A DNA stretch of 64,000 nucleotides from Kocuria rosea (lineage in GTDB: Bacteria; Actinomycetota; Actinomycetes; Actinomycetales; Micrococcaceae). Below the pieces are notes generated by a model, which saw nothing but the letters and a program-made list of their open reading frames with translations, had not been told where the DNA came from and ran no database searches. Each line of letters begins with the position of its first letter. The first letter of the stretch is position 1. Position numbers and translations under genes: made by a program. Positions 48,940 through 56,131 of this stretch are shown one piece after another. The stretch covers positions 1,550,001 to 1,614,000 of the forward strand of contig NZ_CP035103.1 in assembly GCF_006094695.1 (NCBI RefSeq). Reading direction: 5' to 3'.

Positions 48940-48991
48940 ACGACGACGGTCCGGCCCGCCCTCCGCGGAGGGCGGGCCGGACCGTCGTCGT
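48940..48991 (+). terminator. Terminator after gltX (52-base perfect palindrome)
   Basis: 26 bases on each side are perfectly self-complementary around 48965/48966, the longest perfect palindrome I noticed in the window. It lies 15 bases after the gltX stop. Confidence 0.8.
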
Positions 48992-49051
48992 GGACGTCAT
49001 CTGCACACACCCGGGCGCTCCGGCGTAGCCTGGGACACGGGGGCGATCAGC

Positions 49052-49630
49052 ATGGACCGGACGGACGACCAGATCGAGACGATGCGCGCGGGACGCCCGC
49101 AGCACCGCAATCCCGTGCAGCGCGACACCATCACGTGGTTGCGCACCGGCGCGGAGACCGGGGGCGAGCACGCCCTGCTGCACGTCGAGCTGGAGGCCGG
49201 GGGAGAGGTGCTCGCCCACTACCACCGCCGGTTCGGGATGCGCGTTCGGGTCCTCGAGGGCGTGCTGCGGGTCCAGGTCGGCCACGTCGTGCGGGACCTC
49301 GGGGCGGGCGGCGAGGTCGAGGTGCCCCCGGAGCACCTGTTCCGCTGGAAGAACCCGAGTGGGTCGCCGGCCCGCTTCGTGGTCGAGGTGCGGCCCGCCC
49401 ACGAGGGCTTCGAGAAGGGCCTGGTGGCCCTGTACGGGCTCGCCCGGGACGGGCGCACCCGCCGGGACGGCCGGCCGCGGAGCCTGCTCCGCACGGCGCT
49501 GCTCATCCAGTGGACCGACATCAACCTCCCGCGGCTCTACCGCTGGCTGGGGCCGGTCGTCCGGGCGCTGGCGGGCATCGCCCGCCGCCGGGGGATCGAC
49601 GGGGAGCTCGAGGACCGCTACTGCCGTTGA
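49052..49630 (+). CDS. Cupin-domain protein
   Basis: 192 residues. A cupin barrel spans about 40-120: AHYHRRFGMRVRVLEGVLRVQVG with His residues that could bind a metal, then VPPEHLFRWKNPS. The C-terminal 70 residues are helical (LIQWTDINLPRLYRWLGPVVRAL) and may touch the membrane. Function unknown. ATG 49052; a TAGCCT at 49026-49031 would give a short leader of about 14 nt. Confidence 0.8.
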   Translation: MDRTDDQIETMRAGRPQHRNPVQRDTITWLRTGAETGGEHALLHVELEAGGEVLAHYHRRFGMRVRVLEGVLRVQVGHVVRDLGAGGEVEVPPEHLFRWKNPSGSPARFVVEVRPAHEGFEKGLVALYGLARDGRTRRDGRPRSLLRTALLIQWTDINLPRLYRWLGPVVRALAGIARRRGIDGELEDRYCR

Positions 49631-49637
49631 GCCCGAT

Positions 49638-49666
49638 TTGCCGCCCCGCCGGAAGGCCGGTATAGT
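49638..49666 (+). promoter_or_regulatory. Promoter of the tRNA-Gln/tRNA-Glu unit
   Basis: TTGCCG (49638-49643), a 17-bp spacer and TATAGT (49661-49666). This is the closest match to the housekeeping consensus in this part of the window, as expected for stable RNA genes. Confidence 0.7.
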
Positions 49667-49680
49667 TCTTTTGCGTTGCG

Positions 49681-49709
49681 CCGGTCGCCGCGGGAAACCG
49701 CCGGACCGG
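49681..49709 (+). other. Leader hairpin with GAAA tetraloop before tRNA-Gln
   Basis: CCGGTC (49681-49686) pairs with GACCGG (49704-49709), and an inner GCGG/CCGC stem is capped by GAAA (49694-49697). A near copy precedes the second tRNA-Glu (50007-50031). It lies 10 bases before the mature tRNA and may be read by processing enzymes. Confidence 0.6.
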
Positions 49710-49718
49710 GGACGACAG

Positions 49719-49790
49719 TGGGATATGGTGTAATTGGCAACACTACGGTTTCTGGTACCGTCATTCTAGGTTCGAGTCCTGGTATCCCAG
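49719..49790 (+). tRNA. tRNA-Gln (anticodon CUG)
   Basis: 72 nt, CCA not encoded. The acceptor TGGGATA pairs with TATCCCA, so the first pair is U-A, as is typical of glutamine tRNAs. The anticodon stem ACGGT/ACCGT encloses TTCTGGT, with anticodon CTG. Followed 22 bases later by tRNA-Glu in the same transcript. Confidence 0.96.
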
Positions 49791-49812
49791 CGCTGCTCCA
49801 TCGGATCAGTAC

Positions 49813-49888
49813 GGCCCCATCGTATAGCGGCCTAGTACGCCGCCCTCTCACGGCGGTAACGCGGGTTCGAATCCCGCTGGGGTCACCA
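49813..49888 (+). tRNA. tRNA-Glu (anticodon CUC), copy 1
   Basis: 76 nt including encoded CCA. The acceptor GGCCCCA pairs with TGGGGTC (one G-U pair). The anticodon stem CCGCC/GGCGG encloses CTCTCAC, with anticodon CTC. Identical to copy 2. Confidence 0.97.
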
Positions 49889-49892
49889 CCGC

Positions 49893-49928
49893 AGAACACC
49901 CCCGGACCACACGGTCCGGGGGTGTTCT
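49893..49928 (+). terminator. Terminator of the tRNA-Gln/tRNA-Glu unit
   Basis: 16-bp perfect stem (49893-49908 with 49913-49928), loop ACAC. It separates the two tRNA-Glu genes into two transcription units. Confidence 0.8.
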
Positions 49929-49951
49929 CGTGTCCGGGGTGCGCTGCGCTG

Positions 49952-49982
49952 CCGGAACAGGGCCGGCGTCCGGAACAGGGCC
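49952..49982 (+). repeat. 13-bp direct repeats before tRNA-Glu copy 2
   Basis: CCGGAACAGGGCC at 49952-49964 and 49970-49982, starts 18 bp apart. They sit directly upstream of a TACAGT (49993-49998) that may be the -10 box of the second unit, so they could be regulator sites or a slippage product. Confidence 0.5.
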
Positions 49983-50006
49983 CGGGACCTGGTACAGTGT
50001 ACGAGG

Positions 50007-50031
50007 CCGGTCGCGGGAAACCGCGGACCGG
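50007..50031 (+). other. Leader hairpin with GAAA tetraloop before tRNA-Glu copy 2
   Basis: CCGGTC (50007-50012) pairs with GACCGG (50026-50031), the inner stem is GCGG/CCGC, the loop is GAAA (50017-50020), and there is one bulged G. It is the counterpart of the hairpin before tRNA-Gln. Confidence 0.6.
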
Positions 50032-50039
50032 ATCGGTGC

Positions 50040-50115
50040 GGCCCCATCGTATAGCGGCCTAGTACGCCGCCCTCTCACGGCGGTAACGCGGGTTCGAATC
50101 CCGCTGGGGTCACCA
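50040..50115 (+). tRNA. tRNA-Glu (anticodon CUC), copy 2
   Basis: Identical over all 76 nt to copy 1, including the encoded CCA. It has its own likely promoter (TACAGT at 49993-49998) and its own terminator. Confidence 0.97.
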
Positions 50116-50120
50116 CGGAA

Positions 50121-50154
50121 GACGTCCCCCGGACCACACGGTCCGGGGGACGTC
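50121..50154 (+). terminator. Terminator of tRNA-Glu copy 2
   Basis: 15-bp perfect stem (50121-50135 with 50140-50154), loop ACAC as in the first unit, then GTCGTTT. The core of the stem is the same as in terminator 1. Confidence 0.8.
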
Positions 50155-50341
50155 GTCGTTTCCCCACGACGAGCACCGGCACCGCCCGGTCCGGCGCTGC
50201 CCCGCCCGGGGGAGGGGCGCCCGCCGAATGCTCCGGCGCCGCCTACAATCAGCAGGCTTACATCCCCGTCTCGGCACTGCTACGTTGGCAGAGCGGCGCA
50301 GGACTGCTGCCGGGACCGGTTCCGGGACGGGGGAAGGCACG

Positions 50342-51310
50342 ATGGACGAGAGCTACGACGTGGTCGTCGTCGGCGGGGGGCCCGCGGGCCTCGCCGGGGC
50401 GCTGTGCCTGGCCCGCGCCCGGCGCACGGTCCTCGTGGTGGACGCCGGGGCCCCGCGCAACGACCCCGCGGAGCACGTGCACAACTACCTCGGCCGCGAC
50501 GGCGACGCCCCGGGCGCGCTGCTCGCGGACGGGCGTGCCGAGGTCACCGCCTACGGAGCGGACGTCGTCGACGGCACGGTGGTCTCCGCCCGCCCGGCCG
50601 AGGACGACGGCCACGGCCTCCGGTTCGTGCTGGTGCTCGAGGACGGCCGGTCGGTGCGGGCGCGCCGCGTGCTGATCACCACCGGACTCACCGACGAGCT
50701 GCCGGACGTCCCGGGCGTGGCGCCGCGGTGGGGCCGGGACGTCGTCCACTGCCCGTACTGCCACGGCTGGGAGTGGCGGGACGAGCCGCTGGCGGTGCTG
50801 GGCACCGGCCCCCTGGGCGTGCAGCAGGCGCAGCTGTTCCGGCAGTGGAGCCCCGACATCACCTTCGTGCAGCACACCGCCCCGGCGCCGGACGACGAGG
50901 AGCGCGAGCACCTGGCGGCCCTCGGCATCGCGTGCGTGGCGGGCGAGGTGGGGCGCGTGGAGGTGACCGGGGACCGGATCACCGGTCTGCGGCTGGTCTC
51001 CGGCGAGCTCGTGCCGTGCCGGGCCGTGGTCGTGGTGCCGCGCTTCACGGTCCGCTCCGCCCTCATCGACTCCCTCGGGCTGCGCACCGCCCAGGTGGAG
51101 GAGAAGGGCCATGCCGTCGGCACGTACGTGCCCTCGGCGCCCACGGGCGGCACGGACGTGCCGGGCGTCTACGTGGCGGGCAACGTCACGGACCTCCACG
51201 CCCAGGTCCTCGCCGCGGCGGCGGCCGGGCTCACGACCGCCACGGCCGTCAACGCCGACCTGCAGGCCGAGGACCTCGACCGGGCGCTCGCCGAACGCCA
51301 CCGCGCCTGA
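50342..51310 (+). CDS. NAD(P)/FAD-dependent oxidoreductase, thioredoxin-reductase-like
   Basis: 322 residues. The FAD site is VVVGGGPAGLAGALCLARA, and ITTGLTDELPDVPG separates the domains. A redox CPYC pair (Cys137, Cys140) is followed by a second nucleotide site (AVLGTGPLGVQQAQLF) and the C-terminal FAD segment VPGVYVAGNV. The second loop (GTGPLG) differs from the classic GGGDSA of TrxB, so this is one of the divergent small paralogues. ATG 50342 with GGGGGAAGG. TACAAT (50244-50249) is a likely -10, giving a leader of about 85 nt. Confidence 0.88.
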   Translation: MDESYDVVVVGGGPAGLAGALCLARARRTVLVVDAGAPRNDPAEHVHNYLGRDGDAPGALLADGRAEVTAYGADVVDGTVVSARPAEDDGHGLRFVLVLEDGRSVRARRVLITTGLTDELPDVPGVAPRWGRDVVHCPYCHGWEWRDEPLAVLGTGPLGVQQAQLFRQWSPDITFVQHTAPAPDDEEREHLAALGIACVAGEVGRVEVTGDRITGLRLVSGELVPCRAVVVVPRFTVRSALIDSLGLRTAQVEEKGHAVGTYVPSAPTGGTDVPGVYVAGNVTDLHAQVLAAAAAGLTTATAVNADLQAEDLDRALAERHRA

Positions 51311-51427
51311 CGTCACGGATCCGGCCGGCCGGGGGCGGGGATCCACGAGGAGCGGGAGAGGGCGGGCGCGACCTGCCACGCCGTCGCCGCCCGGGCCGCC
51401 GTCCGCCGCCGTCACCGACACGCGGCG

Positions 51428-51466
51428 GGCCCCGCCGGCCGGGGCAGTGCCCGGGCCGGCGGGGCC
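51428..51466 (-). terminator. Terminator after the OsmC gene
   Basis: 13-bp outer stem (51428-51440 with 51454-51466), one mismatch, then a 4-bp inner stem with a 3-base loop. It lies 11 bases past the OsmC stop. Confidence 0.65.
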
Positions 51467-51476
51467 GGGCGCCGGA

Positions 51477-51908
51477 TCAGGCCAGCGAGGCGTTCAGGGT
51501 GATGTCCACGGACAGGGCCTGGGAGACCGGGCAGCCGGCCTTGGCCTCCTCGGCGATGCGCGCGAAGTCCTCCGCGGAGATGTTCTCCACCTGCGCCACC
51601 ACGGTCAGCTCGACCCCCTTGATGCCCTCGCCCGCCACGAAGGTCACCTCGGCCGAGGAGTCCATCCGGGTCGGCGGGGTCTCGTTCTGGGCGAGCATGT
51701 TGGAGAACGCCATGGCGTAGCAGGTGGCGTGCGCGGAGGCCAGGAGCTCCTCGGGGCTCGTCTTGGCGCCGGCGCCGCTCTCCGCGCGGGTGTCCCAGTC
51801 CACGTCGAAGGGGCCCAGGCCCGAGCCGGTCAGGCTGGTGGTGCCCGAGCCGTTGAAGAGATCGCCGGTCCAGACGGTGCTGGCCTTGCTGATGACGGGT
51901 TTCGGCAT
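51477..51908 (-). CDS. OsmC-family peroxidase
   Basis: 143 residues, thiol-dependent hydroperoxidase fold. The two active cysteines are Cys63 (SAHATCYAMAFS) and Cys126 (AKAGCPVSQAL), spaced as in the OsmC subgroup. TSPEELLASAHATC is the family signature. The start ATG at 51908 has a strong AGGAGGAAC site. It is convergent with the flavoprotein gene; whether that flavoprotein helps to reduce OsmC is an open question. Confidence 0.93.
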   Translation of the reverse strand: MPKPVISKASTVWTGDLFNGSGTTSLTGSGLGPFDVDWDTRAESGAGAKTSPEELLASAHATCYAMAFSNMLAQNETPPTRMDSSAEVTFVAGEGIKGVELTVVAQVENISAEDFARIAEEAKAGCPVSQALSVDITLNASLA

Positions 51909-52054
51909 GGTTCCTCCTGAGGTCCACGGCAGGCGGGCGCTCCGACTGCCGGCGCCGGGCGGCGCTGCTGTCACGCTAACGGATCCGTGCGGCCCGCGAG
52001 CGGCCGGGGCCGTGTTTCAGCCGTCGGCGCGCGTCCGGCCGGCGGAGGCACGTG

Positions 52055-53311
52055 CTACCCCAGGGGCCTCCTGGGGGTCTCCGGGCCGCGGGGCGTCCCC
52101 CGATCGGCGACGGCACGGGTGGTCGCGTGCGCGGCCGCGGACACGAGCCGTTCCAGCGGACCCCGTCCGAAGGCGTGCCGCCAGGCGAGCGCCACGAGCG
52201 CCGAGACGAGGAGGCAGGCGGCGAACCAGAGCAGCGGGCTGCTGTAGTGGACCTCGGTGGCCAGCAGGACCAGCTGTCCTGTGTACAGGGACAGGGTCAT
52301 GGCCCCCATGGCCGTGAGCGGCAGCAGCCACTTGCCGAACTCGCGGCCGGCGAGCAGGAAGGCGCCGAGCACGGCCGTGCTCACTCCGAGGCTCCAGGCC
52401 ACCGAGAGGAGCGTGTTGGTGTGCGGGGCGGAGAGCGCCTGCCACCACAGCGAGGACGTCGGCAGGGGCCCGTCGGCGCCGAAGACGACGAGGTGGTCCA
52501 GGTCCGCCCGGGTGAGGGAGACGATGCTGTAGAGCAGCACGTTGTAGCCGTCCATGCCGTAGAGGAGCACCCAGGAGACGAGCTTGGCGAGGGCCGCGAG
52601 GCCGAGTCCCGCGGCCAGGAGGCGGCTCTGCAGACGCAGGCTCTTGAGGTTGAGGCGGCCGAGGGCCAGCCCGGCGAGCAGGTACGCCATGTACGTCACG
52701 GCCGGGTACGTGCCGGTCAGCGTCAGCTGCCAGAAGAGCGCGACCGGTTCGGTGACGAGGTGGGCGAACGTCGGGTTGGCGGCGCTGTGCTCGGGCACCA
52801 CGTCGCCCAGCCAGTGGATCAGGAGGGGCCCGAGGAGCAGGAACGCGCCCGAGCACAGGAGCAGGGTCCGTGCCCGCAGCCCCAGGAAGGGCAGCGCGAG
52901 CAGGAAGAAGAGCCCGTAGTGGACCAGGATGCCGACGGCCGGCGGGTCCGCCGGCATCAGGTACCCGACGGTCAGCCCGATCACCATGATCAGCAGCGCG
53001 CGCACCGCGATCCCCGCGCGGGCGGCGGTCAGGTCCCGGCCCCTGCGGGGTCTGCGCGCTCCGGTGGAGAAGGCGAGGCCGACCCCGGCGAGCAGCGCGA
53101 ACAGCGCCGCGGAGTCCCCGGCGAACAGCAGCCAGGACAGCGTCGGCCGGTCGTTGTCGGGATAGGACTGCGGCAGGAAGTGGACCGCCGTCAGCCCGAC
53201 GAGAGCCAGTCCCCGGGCGGCGTCCACGGCGACCAGACGCCCGGCCGACCGGCGGGGGTCGAGCCCGCCGGTGGCCTCCGCGGCCCGATCTCTCGTGGGG
53301 TGGTCGTTCAT
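52055..53311 (-). CDS. Acyltransferase-like membrane protein (heparan-alpha-glucosaminide N-acetyltransferase domain)
   Basis: 418 residues with about ten membrane helices. It opens with VAVDAARGLALVGLTAVHFLP, the signature found at the start of DUF1624/DUF418-type membrane acyltransferases, followed by short loops and a C-terminal basic tail. Such proteins may acylate cell-surface sugars; the substrate is unknown. I start at ATG 53311 (MNDHPTRD), with upstream in-frame ATG and GTG codons as alternatives because no ribosome site is decisive. Confidence 0.75.
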   Translation of the reverse strand: MNDHPTRDRAAEATGGLDPRRSAGRLVAVDAARGLALVGLTAVHFLPQSYPDNDRPTLSWLLFAGDSAALFALLAGVGLAFSTGARRPRRGRDLTAARAGIAVRALLIMVIGLTVGYLMPADPPAVGILVHYGLFFLLALPFLGLRARTLLLCSGAFLLLGPLLIHWLGDVVPEHSAANPTFAHLVTEPVALFWQLTLTGTYPAVTYMAYLLAGLALGRLNLKSLRLQSRLLAAGLGLAALAKLVSWVLLYGMDGYNVLLYSIVSLTRADLDHLVVFGADGPLPTSSLWWQALSAPHTNTLLSVAWSLGVSTAVLGAFLLAGREFGKWLLPLTAMGAMTLSLYTGQLVLLATEVHYSSPLLWFAACLLVSALVALAWRHAFGRGPLERLVSAAAHATTRAVADRGTPRGPETPRRPLG

Positions 53312-53331
53312 GGGTCCCGCCGTCCTGTTCC

Positions 53332-53574
53332 TCATCCCCGGCCCCACGGTGGGTCGCGCTCAGGATGTCGTGTGCACTGCCGCCAATCTTCGCATCCGGG
53401 CCGTCGGTCGCGGCAACGTTGCGCCGGAAGGCTCAGGAGGCCTCGCGCAGCGCCGGCCCCGGCCGCGGCGTGGAGGGCCTGCTGGTTCGCGCGGGTCAGG
53501 GGACCGGTCACGCTGACCCGGACGAACCGGCCGTCGGGGTCCACCTCGACGAGGACGGAGAGCTTGCGGTGCAC
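53332..53574 (-). CDS. Small ORF downstream of terC, possible STAS-like remnant
   Basis: 80 codons from GTG 53574, with AAGGAG 8 bases upstream, 56 bases after the terC stop on the same strand. Residues 4-36 (LSVLVEVDPDGRFVRVSVTG then LTRANQQAL) look like the first strands and helix of a small alpha/beta domain such as STAS. After the Ala/Gly run the sequence turns to Arg- and Pro-rich text that looks out of frame. It may be a real short protein or a frameshifted fragment. It fills most of the 318 bases between terC and the acyltransferase gene. Confidence 0.4.
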   Translation of the reverse strand: MHRKLSVLVEVDPDGRFVRVSVTGPLTRANQQALHAAAGAGAARGLLSLPAQRCRDRRPGCEDWRQCTRHPERDPPWGRG

Positions 53575-53629
53575 GGGGTCGGCTCCTTCACGGGGCGGCG
53601 ACCCTCCCACGGGGCGCGGTCCGCGCCCC

Positions 53630-54685
53630 TCAGGGGCCGCTCCGGCCGTCCTCGCCCCGGTCCGCGGAGGCGGCCCGGGACGGCCGCAGGGGTTGGAGCG
53701 CCGCGAGCTCGGCGGGGGTCGCGGTCCGGAACGGCGGGGCCTCCGGGCACTGCGGCGCCCGCCGCCCCTGCCCGCGGGTGGCGCGCAGGCTCGTGCCGAC
53801 CGACACGACCAGGACGGCCGTGATCACCGCGAGGGAGACTCCCGTGGGGATGTCGACCACGTCGACCTTGAGCGCCATCTTCACCCCCACCCACACCAGG
53901 ACCAGGGCCAGCCCGGCGCGCAGGTGCACGAAACGGTGCATCAGGTCCGCCAGCAGGAAGTACATGGCCCGCAGCCCCAGCACGGCGAAGGCGTTGGCGG
54001 TGAAGACGATGTAGACCTCGTCGGTGACCGCGAAGACGGCCGGGATCGAGTCGACGGCGAAGACCACGTCGGTGGCCTCGATCAGCACCAGCACCGCCAG
54101 CAGCGGCGTGGCCCGCAGCGTCCCGCCGACGCGCACCACGAGCCGCTGCCCGTAGAACACCTCGGTCATCGGCACGCAGCGGCGGAAGACCCGCAGCACC
54201 GCCGACCGGTCCGGGTCAAGACGCGCCTCCCGCTGCCGGAGCATCCGCCACCCGGTGCAGAGCAGGAACGCGGCGAAGAGGTAGAGCACTCCCTCGAAGG
54301 CGTGGATCAGCGCCGCGCCCGCGGCGATGAAGGCGCCGCGCAGCACCAGCGCCCCGAAGACGCCCAGGAACAACACCTGGTGCTGGTAGGCGCGGGGGAC
54401 GGCGAAGTACGTGAGCAGGACCGCCCAGACGAACACGTTGTCCACGGAGAGCGACTTCTCGATCAGGTACCCGGCGAAGTACTGCTGGCCGGCCTGCGAC
54501 CCGAAGACGGCCCAGACCACCACCCCGAAGCCCGTTCCGCAGGCCACCCACACCGCCGTCCACACCGCGGCCTCGCGCAGCCCGATCGCGTGCGGGCGCC
54601 GGTGGGCGAGCAGGTCCACGGCCAGCAGGACCACGATGCCGCCGATCACCGCGGCCCACCCCCAGAACGGGACGTCCATCGCCAC
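53630..54685 (-). CDS. TerC-family membrane protein (manganese efflux)
   Basis: 351 residues with about nine membrane helices and a 45-residue charged C-terminal tail. The core motif is IEATDVVFAVDSIPAVFAVT, with SLSVDNVFVWAVL in the first half; acidic residues in both would bind a divalent cation. TerC/Alx proteins export Mn2+, and some load metal onto secreted enzymes. The manganese riboswitch directly upstream makes a manganese role here very likely. GTG 54685 with GGAGG 7 bases upstream; an ATG two codons later is less well spaced. Confidence 0.92.
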   Translation of the reverse strand: MAMDVPFWGWAAVIGGIVVLLAVDLLAHRRPHAIGLREAAVWTAVWVACGTGFGVVVWAVFGSQAGQQYFAGYLIEKSLSVDNVFVWAVLLTYFAVPRAYQHQVLFLGVFGALVLRGAFIAAGAALIHAFEGVLYLFAAFLLCTGWRMLRQREARLDPDRSAVLRVFRRCVPMTEVFYGQRLVVRVGGTLRATPLLAVLVLIEATDVVFAVDSIPAVFAVTDEVYIVFTANAFAVLGLRAMYFLLADLMHRFVHLRAGLALVLVWVGVKMALKVDVVDIPTGVSLAVITAVLVVSVGTSLRATRGQGRRAPQCPEAPPFRTATPAELAALQPLRPSRAASADRGEDGRSGP

Positions 54686-54692
54686 CAGCCAC

Positions 54693-54801
54693 CCTCCGGT
54701 TCCCGACCGGAGGTCTCTCCCGGCCCGTTCCGGGCCCGCGCGCCGGATCCTGCGGGGGACCGTCGTGACGACGCTGCGCGGGGGGATACTCCCCTCCTGG
54801 C
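54693..54801 (-). ncRNA. yybP-ykoY manganese riboswitch
   Basis: Read on the minus strand, the leader contains the conserved blocks of this class in order. GGGGAGTA is at 54794-54787, GTCGTCA lies within the 54773-54761 element, and GAGACC is in the 3' strand (54717-54712). P1 pairs CC(A)GGAGG (54800-54793) with CCTCCGG (54713-54707). The same CCTCCGG can pair with CCGGAGG (54699-54693), which contains the terC ribosome site. Mn2+ binding would hold P1 and free the site, so translation turns on when manganese is high. The class and its link to TerC are established; the fold here is read by eye. Confidence 0.85.
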
Positions 54802-54807
54802 CCCTCC

Positions 54808-54836
54808 AGCGAACCCCGCCCCGCCCTCCGCGTCAA
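54808..54836 (-). promoter_or_regulatory. Promoter of the terC riboswitch transcript
   Basis: TTGACG (54836-54831), a 17-bp spacer and TTCGCT (54813-54808) on the minus strand. Transcription would start near 54801, directly at the 5' side of P1. Confidence 0.55.
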
Positions 54837-54970
54837 GAGGCGTGGCGAGCTCCCGCAGCGGCGCTGCGCGGGTCCCCGGTGCTACGCTCCGCAGTGAGCC
54901 GGGGGATCCGCCCGGCGACGACGGCGGGGCCTCCCGCCCAGCCCGTCCGCACCGCTCCAGCCCCTCCCGG

Positions 54971-56131
54971 ATGGTGGTGATCACCGTTTTCCCGCACCCG
55001 TCCCCCGCAGCGACCACCGGCCCCACCCGCACCTTCGGCGTGGAGGAGGAGCTGCTCCTCGTGGACGCCGTGACGCTGGAGCCCGCCCCCGCCGGCCCGG
55101 ACGCCGTGGACGCGCACGCCGCCGGCGTCCGCTCCTCCCCGGCGACGGCACCGGCGCACCAGGTCACCACCGAGCTGCAGCAGGAGCAGATCGAGGTCGC
55201 GAGTCCTCCGCTGACCGGCCTCGCGGAGCAGATCGCCGCGATCCGTCAGGGGCGCCGCCTGGCCGACGCCGCCGCCCGCGCGGTGGGTGCCCGCGCCGTC
55301 GCCCTCGCCTCACCGGTCACGGCGGGCGCCCCGCACCTCGTGCCCGCACCGCGCTTCCGGTGGCTCCAGGAGCGCTTCGGGCTGGTGGCCGCCGAGCAGC
55401 TGACCTGCGGCCTCCACGTCCACGTGGGCGTCGGCAGCCGCGAGGAGGGCGTGGCCGTGCTGGACCGCATCCGGGTGTGGCTGCCCGTCCTGCTCGCCCT
55501 GAGCGGCAACTCCCCGTTCTGGTACGGCCGGGAGAGCGGCTTCAGCAGCTACCGCTACCAGGCCTGGGTCCGCTGGCCCACCTCCGGTCCCACGGAGGTC
55601 TTCGGCTCGGTCGAGGAGCACGACCGGCAGCGCGAGGCCCTGCTGCGCTCCGGGGTGCCCCTCGACCTCGGCATGATCTACTTCGACGCCCGGCTCTCGG
55701 CCCGCTACCCCACCGTGGAGATCCGGATCACCGACATGTGCCTGGACGCGGAGCACGCCGGGGTGCTGGCCGCCCTCGGCCGGGCGCTGGTCGAGACTGC
55801 CGCCCGCCAGTGGCGGGCGGGCCTCCCTGCGCCGCCGGTGAGCGCGGCGCAGCTGCGGACCTGGTCCTGGCAGGCCAGCAGGGACGGCGTCGAGGGGCCG
55901 TTGATCAGCCCGGCCTCCGGCGCGCCCGCCCCGGCCGCGGACGTCGTGGCGGAGCTGCTGGCCGTCGTGCGCCCCGTGCTCGCCGAGTGGGACGAGGCCG
56001 CGCAGGTGGAGTCCGTGGTGGCCGGCGTCCTGCGGGACGGCTCCGGCGCCCGGCGGCAGCTGGCGGCCCACGCCGTGCGGCGGGACCCGCTCGACGTCGT
56101 GCGCCTGGCGCTCGAGGCGACCCACCGGTGA
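54971..56131 (+). CDS. Carboxylate-amine ligase, YbdK family (GCS2)
   Basis: 386 residues. RTFGVEEELLLVDA at the N-terminus, TCGLHVHVGV, LALSGNSPFWYGRESGFSSYRYQ and PTVEIRITDMCLD are the glutamate-cysteine-ligase type 2 signatures. YbdK enzymes have weak gamma-glutamyl-cysteine ligase activity in vitro, but mycothiol users do not need glutathione, so the true acid and amine are unknown. The start is uncertain among ATG 54971 and GTG 54974/54977; no good ribosome site is seen. The stop overlaps the next start (GTGA). Confidence 0.88.
   Translation: MVVITVFPHPSPAATTGPTRTFGVEEELLLVDAVTLEPAPAGPDAVDAHAAGVRSSPATAPAHQVTTELQQEQIEVASPPLTGLAEQIAAIRQGRRLADAAARAVGARAVALASPVTAGAPHLVPAPRFRWLQERFGLVAAEQLTCGLHVHVGVGSREEGVAVLDRIRVWLPVLLALSGNSPFWYGRESGFSSYRYQAWVRWPTSGPTEVFGSVEEHDRQREALLRSGVPLDLGMIYFDARLSARYPTVEIRITDMCLDAEHAGVLAALGRALVETAARQWRAGLPAPPVSAAQLRTWSWQASRDGVEGPLISPASGAPAPAADVVAELLAVVRPVLAEWDEAAQVESVVAGVLRDGSGARRQLAAHAVRRDPLDVVRLALEATHR

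Noticed and set aside
52052..56131. Plus-strand reading frame of 1359 codons
   Set aside because: Antisense to the acyltransferase and TerC genes until ybdK starts at 54971; only the ybdK part is real.
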